From positions 310,001 through 374,000 of the forward strand of contig NZ_BMXA01000002.1 of the NCBI RefSeq assembly GCF_014651515.1: a stretch of DNA of 64,000 bases, in the 5' to 3' direction. The position numbers were made by a program, and so were the translations under genes. Under the pieces are notes generated by a model. That model was given only the letters and a program-made list of their open reading frames with translations. It was not told the DNA's origin and did not search any database. The stretch comes from Arenicella chitinivorans. GTDB lineage: Bacteria > Pseudomonadota > Gammaproteobacteria > Arenicellales > Arenicellaceae. Numbering within the stretch: position 1 is the stretch's first letter; each line of letters begins with the position of its first letter. Positions 15,402-22,750 of this stretch are shown here, piece after piece.

Positions 15402-17549
15402 ATGACCAACAGAACTTCACTTCACAAAGCCGCGCTAATCACGGTTAGCCTTCTCGTTAGCCTGTGTGCGCAGGCAAATCCGGTGGCGACTGACAATGTG
15501 GTGGCGAGTCTGGTGTCGGAGCAGGCGGTGGTGGTGCCGGGGTCTCGATTCAGTGTTGCTTTGCAATTGGACATCCGTGACGGTTGGCATACCTATTGGC
15601 GTAACCCGGGTGATTCAGGGCAAGCGACAGCAATTGCGTGGACCTTGCCAGATTCGGTCAGCGCGGGCGAGATTCAGTGGCCGTTTCCAGAGCGACAGTA
15701 TGTGGGCCCGGTGGCCAATTACGGATATCACGGAACCGCGATGCACTTGGTTGATATGCAACTGGCTGCTGACTGGCCGATCGGTGAGCCAGTGGTGCTG
15801 GCGGCGGAGGCGAATTGGCTGGTGTGCGAAGAGGAGTGCATTCCAGAGCGAGCCAGTTTACGTTTTGAAATCCCGACCGGCGCTCAAGCCAACATTGATC
15901 CGAATCAAACCGCAAAATTTGAGCAAACACGCGCCACGTTACCCCGGACGCTGGCGATCGAGTCAGCATATCAATACGCTGAAACTGGGGATCAGCTTCG
16001 CTTCGAGTTCAGTCCCGCGCAAGAGCTGATTCAAGCCGAGTCATTGGCGTATTTTCCATTTGAATGGGGCTTTGTATCCGCACCGGCAGAACAGCAGGTT
16101 GTGATTGATTCTGAGTTTGTCTCGATTACCACTCAGAAAGGCGATTTGCGTTTCTCTACGCCGATGGGCGGTGTGTTGGTCATTAACGACCCAGACGGTG
16201 GGCAACGTGCCTATGAAGTGGTGTCGTCGCCAGGACCGCTGGGTGCGTCACCACCAGTAACACCCTTGGTTGGCGAGACGTCGTCATTGAGTCTCGGTGT
16301 GGCCTTGCTGCTGGCGTTGGCCGGTGGCGTGATTCTAAATTTGATGCCGTGCGTGTTTCCTGTGCTGTTTATCAAGGCGCTGAGCTTAATGTCGCATGCC
16401 AATGACAGCGCACAACATGCAAGACAACATGGGCTGGCGTATACGGTCGGCGTGCTGGCAAGTTTTGTGGTGCTGGGTGTTTTGCTCATCACGCTGAAGG
16501 CGGCAGGCGAGCAAATCGGCTGGGGATTCCAGTTACAGTCACCGCTATTCGTAAGCTTGGTCGCGCTAGTCTTGTTTGTGCTGGCCTTGAGTTTGTCTGG
16601 CTTTGTGGAGATTGGTACGCGGTTAATGGGCCTCGGTTCAAATCTGGCGAATCAAGCCGGTTATCGCGGTTCGTTTTTTACTGGTGTGTTAGCGGTCGTG
16701 GTCGCCACGCCGTGTACGGCACCGTTTATGGGGCCGGCGGTTGGGTTTGCTGTAACGCAACCGGCACCGGTGACGATTGCTGTTTTGCTTGCGCTCGGTC
16801 TTGGATTGGCGCTGCCGTATCTGGTGTTAAGTTGGGTGCCAGCGTGGACAAGGTGGTTGCCAAAACCGGGTGTGTGGATGCAACGCGTTCAGCAGTTTTT
16901 AGCGTTTCCGATGTATGCCACCGCGGTTTGGTTGGTATGGGTACTGGGCCAGCAGGTCGGTATCAATGGTGTGTTGGCATTGTTGATGGTATTCGTACTT
17001 ACTGCATTGACCATTTGGCTTTGGCAAGTTTCGAGTGGCGAGTGGAATGCTTGGCGTATGCTCGGGCGGTTTGCTGCGGTGTTGATCATCGGCGGCATCG
17101 TCTTTCTGTTCACCTTGTTGGTGCAAGGTGATGCCGGGCAAGCAACGCAGAACATGGGCGCGGATGAGTCCGAGTTGAGCAAGGAATACGTGGTCTTCGA
17201 CGCTGAGCAGTTGTCGCAACTACAGGCGCAAGGCACGCCAGTGTTCGTGAACATGACAGCCGCGTGGTGTATCACCTGCCTGGCGAATGAAAAAGTCGCC
17301 TTGTCGTCCGCTGAGTTGCGAGACTATTTTACTGAGCATGGCATTGTATACATGAAAGGCGACTGGACGAATCAGGACGCCGCCATCACCGAGTATCTGG
17401 CATCATTTGGCCGCAACAGTGTGCCCTTGTATGTGTACTACCCGCCTGGCGATGGCGCTGCGCGAGTGCTGCCACAGCTCCTTACGGTGGCGACAGTAAT
17501 TGAGTATATTGAGCGCCAGAAGGTGGCAACTGAACCTCCTGTTTTGTAA
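15402..17549 (+). CDS. DsbD/ScsB-family thiol:disulfide interchange reductase
   Basis: A 715-residue protein: a signal peptide (to about 25), an N-terminal periplasmic domain with the Cys pair in WLVCEEECIPE (about 141-145), a DsbD membrane domain with NLMPCVFPV (about 318) and VATPCTAPFMG (about 437), and a C-terminal thioredoxin domain with AAWCITC (about 622). It carries reducing power from the cytosol to periplasmic thiols. The large N-terminal domain is closer to ScsB than to E. coli DsbD. ATG 15402 begins the signal peptide; a TATAAT box lies only 6 bp before it. It is followed after 28 bp by a redoxin, a likely client or partner. Confidence 0.9.
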   Translation: MTNRTSLHKAALITVSLLVSLCAQANPVATDNVVASLVSEQAVVVPGSRFSVALQLDIRDGWHTYWRNPGDSGQATAIAWTLPDSVSAGEIQWPFPERQYVGPVANYGYHGTAMHLVDMQLAADWPIGEPVVLAAEANWLVCEEECIPERASLRFEIPTGAQANIDPNQTAKFEQTRATLPRTLAIESAYQYAETGDQLRFEFSPAQELIQAESLAYFPFEWGFVSAPAEQQVVIDSEFVSITTQKGDLRFSTPMGGVLVINDPDGGQRAYEVVSSPGPLGASPPVTPLVGETSSLSLGVALLLALAGGVILNLMPCVFPVLFIKALSLMSHANDSAQHARQHGLAYTVGVLASFVVLGVLLITLKAAGEQIGWGFQLQSPLFVSLVALVLFVLALSLSGFVEIGTRLMGLGSNLANQAGYRGSFFTGVLAVVVATPCTAPFMGPAVGFAVTQPAPVTIAVLLALGLGLALPYLVLSWVPAWTRWLPKPGVWMQRVQQFLAFPMYATAVWLVWVLGQQVGINGVLALLMVFVLTALTIWLWQVSSGEWNAWRMLGRFAAVLIIGGIVFLFTLLVQGDAGQATQNMGADESELSKEYVVFDAEQLSQLQAQGTPVFVNMTAAWCITCLANEKVALSSAELRDYFTEHGIVYMKGDWTNQDAAITEYLASFGRNSVPLYVYYPPGDGAARVLPQLLTVATVIEYIERQKVATEPPVL

Positions 17550-17577
17550 TAACTAACCTGTAATGAGGTATGTCTAT

Positions 17578-18189
17578 ATGAATCGATTTAGCAACGTAAT
17601 CAGCGTATTTTTGGTGCTGGTGTTTGCAAGCCCAGTGTTTGCCGCCCCAGAAGTCGGCAAGCCTGCCCCTGAATTTGCCATGCAAGACACCGAAGGCAAC
17701 GACGTTAGTCTGACGGAGTTGCGTGGAAAGACGGTTGTGTTGGAATGGTTTAACGACGGCTGCCCCTACGTACGTAAACACTATGGCTCGAACAATATGC
17801 AAGCCCTGCAGAACGAAGCCGTGGCAGATGGCGTGGTCTGGGTAACGGTGATTTCGTCCGCGCCCGGCAAACAAGGCTACGTGACTGCCGAAGAAGGAAA
17901 TGCCCTGACCGCTAAACACGGCGCGTCTCCTACGCACTTATTGTTGGACCCCGAAGGGACACTTGGCAAGGCTTACGATGCCCGCACAACCCCACATATG
18001 TATATCATCGACCCCAAAGGCGAGCTGGTTTATATGGGCGGTATCGACGACAAACCTACGGCAAATCCGGCGGATATTGACGGTGCCAATAACTACGTGC
18101 GCAGCGCGCTAGCTGAGCTGAAGAGCGGCACGTCGATCACAAGTCCAACGACTCGCCCATATGGATGTAGCGTAAAGTATTCTTCCTAG
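17578..18189 (+). CDS. Exported redoxin/thioredoxin-like protein
   Basis: A 203-residue protein. A signal peptide (to about 22, ending PVFAA) precedes an AhpC/TSA-like fold (GKPAPEFAMQDTEGNDVSL). The active site FNDGCPYVRKHY has a single Cys followed by Pro where thioredoxins have CxxC. A second Cys lies near the C-terminus in YGCSVKY. The pattern fits the 'CPFVRKHY' family of periplasmic redoxins. ATG 17578 is preferred to 17563, with GAGG 9 bp ahead. Location behind the DsbD/ScsB gene suggests it receives electrons from it (inference). Confidence 0.82.
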   Translation: MNRFSNVISVFLVLVFASPVFAAPEVGKPAPEFAMQDTEGNDVSLTELRGKTVVLEWFNDGCPYVRKHYGSNNMQALQNEAVADGVVWVTVISSAPGKQGYVTAEEGNALTAKHGASPTHLLLDPEGTLGKAYDARTTPHMYIIDPKGELVYMGGIDDKPTANPADIDGANNYVRSALAELKSGTSITSPTTRPYGCSVKYSS

Positions 18190-18202
18190 GCAGGTTTGTT
18201 TG

Positions 18203-18500
18203 AGTGAGATCCTTCGCGTTGCTCGGGATGACGCATTGAGGTTGTGTCTTGAGCTGGGGAATCCTTCGCGTTGCTCGGGATGACGGACTGAGGCTGTGTC
18301 TTGAGCTGGGGAATCCTTCGCGTTGCTCGGGATGACGGACTGAGGCTGTGTCTTGAGCTGGGGAACCCTTCGCTTTGCTCGGGATGACGCATTGAGGTTG
18401 TGTCTTGAGCTGATGGATCCTTTGCTTAGTTCAGGATGACGGATAGAGGCTGCGTCTTGAGCGGACGGGATCCTTCATTGCGTTCAGGATGATGACTGTA
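18203..18500 (+). repeat. 52-bp tandem repeat array, about 5.5 units
   Basis: The CCTTCG landmark recurs at 18211, 18263, 18315, 18367, 18419 and (as CCTTCA) 18472, i.e. a period of 52 bp with one 53. Each unit has CCTTCGCGTTGCTCGGGATG, then ACGGACTGAGGCTGTGTCTTG. The first four are nearly identical; the last two are diverged. The unit core is a family A-like inverted repeat. The array fills most of the 412-bp gap between the redoxin and the next gene. Confidence 0.92.
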
Positions 18501-18504
18501 TGTC

Positions 18505-18538
18505 CGTCATTGCGAGGCGCAGCGCGACGTGGCAATCT
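18505..18538 (+). repeat. Dispersed palindromic repeat, family B
   Basis: CGTCATTGCGAGGCGCAGCG then CGACGTGGCAATCT, directly after the 52-bp array and 64 bp before the next gene. Confidence 0.75.
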
Positions 18539-18601
18539 CATGCACACCTTCTCGTATCGGCTATACTTTGACATACCGGAACCTGTTGGGAAGATTACCC
18601 G

Positions 18602-19825
18602 ATGCGAAACGTTTATTTTGCACTAGGCTTAGTGCTGCTCGCTGCGTTGTTAGCCATCTACTTCAAGCCGAAGGAGAACACGGATGCATTGCCGTCGGTG
18701 CTCTCTGTCGGTGAAGAGGACTCGATAGTCGAGGAGCCAACGGTGGTTGAGCCGCAAGTGCCACCCATATCCAAATTTGAATCTGCGGATTCATCAGTCG
18801 CCAATATGCTGCTAAACGGTGATTTTGGCCGCTCTCTAAATTCCTGGAAGGTTGAAGAGCACGTTACCTGGTCACCGACGCTCGGTTCCGACTCGAGCGG
18901 TGCCTTGGTGATTAATGCCCCGGAGCTTAGTTCGGATTCAAGAATTATCTACGCGAAAACGGCGTCTCAATGTGTGGCGTTGCATAACGGTGTGGAGTTT
19001 GACCTAGATGCTCGTTTTCAGTACCCGGAATTCACGGCTGAAAACGCGCACGCAAACCGCATCAATGTTATTTGGTTCGAGACACCAGATTGTTCGCGTG
19101 GTGGGCAGTTCGGATCTTATGCGGAACCGAAGCTCGCGCGCGGAGAATGGCAGCACGTGTCACGGCAAGGCCTAGTTCCGGCGCTCGGTGCAGTGGCGGC
19201 GAGGATTGAGATTCGTCAGACTCAGCGTGGTAATAATAACGCCAAGGCGATCTGGGACGACGTGGTTTTTACCATGACGAAGTCGAAGGTCACACTGCTC
19301 GAGGATGACATTGAGTCTGCGCAATTCACGCGTCCGGAGGGCGAGAATTATGTGCAAAACAGTGGTTTTGATTCGACGATAAGTCAGTGGTGGCCGTCGC
19401 CGTCAAAGCGACTCCGATGGCATGATTCCGGCGAGCCAGCGCGCGGCGGTGTCATGTCGGCTAGCTTGCCGAACGAGCGTGATTCAAGTATGGGCACGGG
19501 TGCGTTCAATCAGTGTATTAATATTGGTTCTCACACTCGATTCGAGCTCGGTGCCATGGTGAAAGTTTCCCCGACGTCGACGCAGCGAGGTGGTGGCCGA
19601 CTTCGCCCCACATGGTATCAAGGGTTGAACTGCACTGGGCGTCATTCAACATCGGGTAAGCATGCCGACGTGGATAAAGATGAACCCGGATGGCAAACAC
19701 TCGTGGTGCGAGATCTGACGCCGAAGTTTCAAGCCACGAGCGTGCGAATTTCAGTGATCCATTCGATTGACGGGCGTGGAGAGCATACTTTGTGGTGGGA
19801 TGATTTTTATTTTAGCGCGTATTAA
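18602..19825 (+). CDS. Membrane-anchored protein with two CBM-like beta-sandwich domains
   Basis: A 407-residue protein. An N-terminal anchor (VYFALGLVLLAALLAIYF, about 4-21) and a Pro/Glu-rich linker lead to two related domains. Domain 1 (about 68-222) begins NMLLNGDFGRSLNSWKV and contains QCVALHNGVEFDL; domain 2 (about 250-405) begins NYVQNSGFDSTISQWW and contains QCINIGSHTRFEL. Both end in an (I/L)WWDD-type strand. The pattern resembles CBM4/9-type jelly rolls, which bind polysaccharide, but no catalytic domain is attached. It probably faces the periplasm. The function is inferred from the fold only. Confidence 0.65.
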   Translation: MRNVYFALGLVLLAALLAIYFKPKENTDALPSVLSVGEEDSIVEEPTVVEPQVPPISKFESADSSVANMLLNGDFGRSLNSWKVEEHVTWSPTLGSDSSGALVINAPELSSDSRIIYAKTASQCVALHNGVEFDLDARFQYPEFTAENAHANRINVIWFETPDCSRGGQFGSYAEPKLARGEWQHVSRQGLVPALGAVAARIEIRQTQRGNNNAKAIWDDVVFTMTKSKVTLLEDDIESAQFTRPEGENYVQNSGFDSTISQWWPSPSKRLRWHDSGEPARGGVMSASLPNERDSSMGTGAFNQCINIGSHTRFELGAMVKVSPTSTQRGGGRLRPTWYQGLNCTGRHSTSGKHADVDKDEPGWQTLVVRDLTPKFQATSVRISVIHSIDGRGEHTLWWDDFYFSAY

Positions 19826-19835
19826 GACGCGTTCG

Positions 19836-19893
19836 TTCCAGAGATCCTTTGCTGCGCTCAGAAGCGCGCAGTCTGCCCTTGGGGTATGACGAC
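19836..19893 (+). repeat. Dispersed REP-like repeat, family A
   Basis: GAGATCCTTTGCTGCGCTCA, GAAGCGCGCAGTCTGCCCTT and GGGGTATGACGACG, 10 bp after the stop of the CBM-like protein gene. Confidence 0.7.
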
Positions 19894-20283
19894 GAGGTTT
19901 CTGAGGGTAATTTACAGGGACTGCTAGAATTGCCCGAAAGTGTAGGGAGTCGAGAGTGACTAGTGTAGTGAGGCCTGGTTCACGGGCCAAATGGCCGGTT
20001 GCCTGAGAGTTGAGGTCGAACTTATAGTTAGTCGCGAACCAATCGCATGGTGTTGCGGCAACGCCTACCTAATTTGCTGCATCTCTTAAGCTTTGGTTCA
20101 TACAGGGGTTGGGGCGCCAGGCTTGGATTCACAGCGAGAGGATTCGATGCCTGGTGTTCTCCAATAAAGTGACGTGGTTTGACCTGGTCATCATTTGGGT
20201 GTCAAGGTATCTAGCTTATCGCTGGCTTCAGACTGCGGACTCGAGAAGCGTAGTATGATCGTACACGGCGTGTGATCAAAGAA

Positions 20284-20323
20284 GTCAGGTCACTCAACCA
20301 GTAAACTGCCTGAATGACCTGAC
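20284..20323. terminator. Bidirectional terminator-like hairpin
   Basis: GTCAGGTCACTCA (20284-20296) pairs with TGAATGACCTGAC (20311-20323), 12 of 13 positions, across a 14-nt loop. It lies between convergent genes, 23 bp past the stop of the last fibre-locus gene. No strong U tract follows on either strand. Confidence 0.6.
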
Positions 20324-20345
20324 ATTGACCCATTAATCATCAAGC

Positions 20346-21047
20346 TCATGGGGCGACATGATTAATGCTGAGTACGCCGCGTCCTTGTGTGGAGACTCGC
20401 TTAATAAAGGATGATTGCACGAGTAGTCCGGCCGAACCGGTCCCGCCTTGGATGCTGTTTACCCGCAATTCACCAGCCGAGAGATTTGCGTTCAGTTTGA
20501 ATAAGATGGCGCTTTGCGCGATGACGCCATAGTACTGACTTGCTTCGGCGTAGTTAAGTGCCTGCACGCTACCTGCGGCTTGCGGTGCCGCATTCCAACG
20601 ATTACCGACTGCGCTCTGTGCCAAATTCTCAATCGACTGATCCGCTTTGGCGTAATTCGCAGCCTGCGTATTACTACCACCAAGGTCAGCATCTTGCGTC
20701 ATGGTGACGGATGAAAACCCCGTGGTTGCTTGCAAGGCGTTCTGTATCGACCGGCCCTCCATTAGATTTACCGCTTGGACACTGCTGTTACCATCGACGC
20801 CGGATTGCGTCATGGTGATTGATGAGAATCCGAATAGGGTGTTTTGCAACGAGTTCACCACGTCGTCATTCGCTAGATCTACTGAGATACCGTTAATAGC
20901 CTGCTTGGCATTGGCACTATTGACCTGCGTCATAGTTGGCGCGTTGCGCAGTGCGGTACTCTGAGTGATATTCCACTCCGCACTGTGCGCCGGTGCGACC
21001 AGCAGAAGGCTGACGAACAGTAGCTTGATTTGCGTATTGTGTATCAT
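20346..21047 (-). CDS. Short Q/N-rich repeat protein, probable minor fibre subunit
   Basis: A 233-residue exported protein (signal to about 22, ending PAHSA). The mature N-terminus AEWNITQS...APTMTQ...QAINGI matches the start of the larger repeat protein encoded at 22751-24169 (ADWNVTQT...APSMTQ...QALNGI), so the two are paralogues. About four repeats follow with the pattern hydrophobic-x-MTQ ... (N/S)xQAxNxxxA, e.g. SSVTMTQDADLGGSNTQAAN. The spacing of Gln and Asn recalls curlin and HfaD-type beta-solenoid repeats. The short/long pair resembles the nucleator/major-subunit division of curli CsgB/CsgA (inference). ATG 21047 has AGGTGG 5 bp ahead. It follows the CsgG-like gene by 18 bp. Confidence 0.72.
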   Translation of the reverse strand: MIHNTQIKLLFVSLLLVAPAHSAEWNITQSTALRNAPTMTQVNSANAKQAINGISVDLANDDVVNSLQNTLFGFSSITMTQSGVDGNSSVQAVNLMEGRSIQNALQATTGFSSVTMTQDADLGGSNTQAANYAKADQSIENLAQSAVGNRWNAAPQAAGSVQALNYAEASQYYGVIAQSAILFKLNANLSAGELRVNSIQGGTGSAGLLVQSSFIKRVSTQGRGVLSINHVAP

Positions 21048-21065
21048 GATGACCACCTCACCGTG

Positions 21066-22199
21066 CTATTCGCAGTTTGCGCGGTTGTCATCGTCGCACA
21101 CTCGCCAGTCACGTGCGACAGCTTTGTGCACGTAATCTTCGAGTTCTAAGGGTTGCTTCTCATCGTCTTCGAATTTAAGTTCCGCCTCGATTTCAGCGTA
21201 GCTTACTTCTGGCTGCTCCTGAGTATCAGCACGGTCAGCCAGGCGGTCTGCTGCACGTTGACGTGAATCACGACCAACGGCGACCGTGTCCGGATTATCA
21301 AAGCAAGGTGAGAAGTCCACTTTATTGCCAAACGCATTATCCAGGATCCAAACCGCGGCACCATCGAGCAGTGTTTGTTGTGCGGCATGTAATGTTTCGA
21401 CACGGACATCGGTGTTTGAAAAGCCGTAGTAATAGTTGTCCACAGCAACGCGGAAACGTGCGGTTTTGCTGTTGCTGTAGTACTTCAGGTCGAATGCTTC
21501 GGTACCGATCACTACATTAGTTTGCGGGTCAATGATATTGACCACCAGCGTGACCGAACGTTCTGAACCAGAGTCACCAAAATCGATAGCAGCACTTTTC
21601 TCTTCCTCGACGTCGCCGCGATAGCCACCGTTTTGGCCGTAACCTTTAGACCGTTGGTGTGAGCTGTCGTTGCGCGTAAATGCACCGTCGATGATCAAAG
21701 GCGTGACTTCGCTGACGTCGTTCATGCCGCGAGCGTTACGATTGGTGTTTGCGACCGAGGTTATGCGTGGCAGAAAACTTGATAAGTTTGATTGCGACGG
21801 AAAACCGAAGCGATCCAGCCCAACTTGCTCGCTGATGATCGGTTGAAACATCAGTGGAAACTGGTCGATTACAATGCCGTAGCTTGGGTGCGTGTGGGCA
21901 CTCAAGGTTGAAATCATTTGAATTCGGCCCGAATCCGACAGTGGACCATCAGAGTAGTTGTTGTGCTTAATGGTGCCGTCGATGATGTCCCGCACCATAA
22001 ATACGTACGCACTGGGGTTCACCAGGTTGTTGTCGAGCTCTTGGCGCAAGCATTGTAGCGCTTCGGACATTTTGGTTTTGGATTTCTCGGGTGCGGCATC
22101 AAAATCAGTATCCAATGTGTATCGTGATACCGTCGAGCAGCCGGACATGACTAGTGCTGCTGCGCCTGAGATAACTAAATTTTTAATCTGCGTTTTCAT
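21066..22199 (-). CDS. CsgG/HfaB-family outer-membrane secretion lipoprotein
   Basis: A 377-residue protein. The signal ends in the lipobox VMSGC. The body follows CsgG: AYVFMVRDIIDGTIKHN (about 65-81), TPLIIDGAFTRND (about 166), then the beta-hairpin region SVTLVVNIIDPQTNVVIGTE (about 215) and C-terminal VETLHAAQQTLLDGAAVWIL. CsgG forms the nonameric pore that exports curli subunits; HfaB is its relative in holdfast anchoring. A C-terminal acidic/Arg-rich tail of about 80 residues with a Cys pair (CDDDNRANC) is extra. It is third of four genes, with 17 and 18 bp gaps on either side, so it is probably the exporter of the flanking repeat proteins. Confidence 0.82.
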   Translation of the reverse strand: MKTQIKNLVISGAAALVMSGCSTVSRYTLDTDFDAAPEKSKTKMSEALQCLRQELDNNLVNPSAYVFMVRDIIDGTIKHNNYSDGPLSDSGRIQMISTLSAHTHPSYGIVIDQFPLMFQPIISEQVGLDRFGFPSQSNLSSFLPRITSVANTNRNARGMNDVSEVTPLIIDGAFTRNDSSHQRSKGYGQNGGYRGDVEEEKSAAIDFGDSGSERSVTLVVNIIDPQTNVVIGTEAFDLKYYSNSKTARFRVAVDNYYYGFSNTDVRVETLHAAQQTLLDGAAVWILDNAFGNKVDFSPCFDNPDTVAVGRDSRQRAADRLADRADTQEQPEVSYAEIEAELKFEDDEKQPLELEDYVHKAVARDWRVCDDDNRANCE

Positions 22200-22216
22200 G
22201 GGTGTTCTCGTAAAAA

Positions 22217-22648
22217 TTAATAGCAGTCGTAGAAGTCAACTTGTTCGATATACACGTTGCTGACCACCGTCGCTGTAGGGTTGACTTGGAGCGGATCGCC
22301 TGAAGACTCAATGTATTGAGCGACAATCGCGCAGTTCGGTTTTTCAATGTTGTCGACGTAGAAGACTTCGCCATCGGGTCCGATTACCTGGTAGCCGCGC
22401 GTATTGCCGACAATCAGGTTGTTGGTAGTCAGATAGTTCAGACTCTCACCAGCTTCTGCCAGAAGTTTGGTGTTGTTGACTTCACTGTAGGCAAAACTGG
22501 GTTGTTGCAGTGAGGGGATCGTTGCCCAACCTGGATGAAACTCCTGTAACTCCTGTACATTAATTTCATTGACCGTTTGTGCCATGGCAGTTGTGATGGT
22601 CGCACCGAAGATCAGCGCGACAGCAAGTTTTTGTGCGTTCATGTTCAT
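22217..22648 (-). CDS. Small exported protein of the fibre locus
   Basis: A 143-residue protein with a signal peptide (to about 23, ending TAMAQ). The mature part contains GWATIPSLQQPSFAYSEVNN, TTNNLIVGNTRGYQVIGPDG and two Cys (NCAIV and the penultimate DCY). It has no repeats. By position, between the large repeat protein and the CsgG-like pore, it could play the part of CsgE/CsgF or HfaA. I see no firm similarity to any of them, so the role is inferred from context only. It ends 17 bp before the CsgG-like gene. Confidence 0.62.
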   Translation of the reverse strand: MNMNAQKLAVALIFGATITTAMAQTVNEINVQELQEFHPGWATIPSLQQPSFAYSEVNNTKLLAEAGESLNYLTTNNLIVGNTRGYQVIGPDGEVFYVDNIEKPNCAIVAQYIESSGDPLQVNPTATVVSNVYIEQVDFYDCY

Positions 22649-22689
22649 GCCAATTTGCCTAAGTTAAAAGTGAATGATTAAGGTTAAAG

Positions 22690-22736
22690 TAGCCTGGTTG
22701 GCCAAACGCCGTTGTGGAGCTTGACCAACCAGCCTA
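22690..22736 (-). promoter_or_regulatory. Intercistronic hairpin between repeat protein and downstream genes
   Basis: TAGCCTGGTTGG (22690-22701) pairs with CCAACCAGCCTA (22725-22736), 11 of 12 positions. It sits 15 bp past the stop of the major repeat gene and upstream of the next start. Such stem-loops commonly protect or partly terminate the message so that an abundant subunit is made in excess of secretion proteins. Confidence 0.55.
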
Positions 22737-22750
22737 TCTGCGACGCGGTG

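Larger units (their letters stand above)
19826..20345. other. 520-bp intergenic region between convergent genes
   Basis: It contains a family A repeat (about 19836-19893) and the terminator-like hairpin 20284-20323. The middle (19900-20280) shows short stems (for example GGTGTTGC/GCAACGCC near 20050) but no tRNA, ORF or other feature I can support. Confidence 0.5.

Noticed and set aside
18203-18500. CRISPR array
   Set aside because: The 52-bp units are contiguous with no unique spacers and carry REP-like sequence; no cas genes nearby.
19981-20040. Further copy of the 17-bp regulatory site (CTTATAGTTAG near 20020)
   Set aside because: Only the TTATAGTTAG part matches the flank of site 3. The CTAAACC half is missing, and it is not in front of a gene.
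20090-20170. tRNA-like segment (GGGGCGCCAGGC ... GATTCGATGCCTGG)
   Set aside because: One short stem and a T-loop-like GATTCGAT are present, but no cloverleaf or anticodon arm can be drawn.
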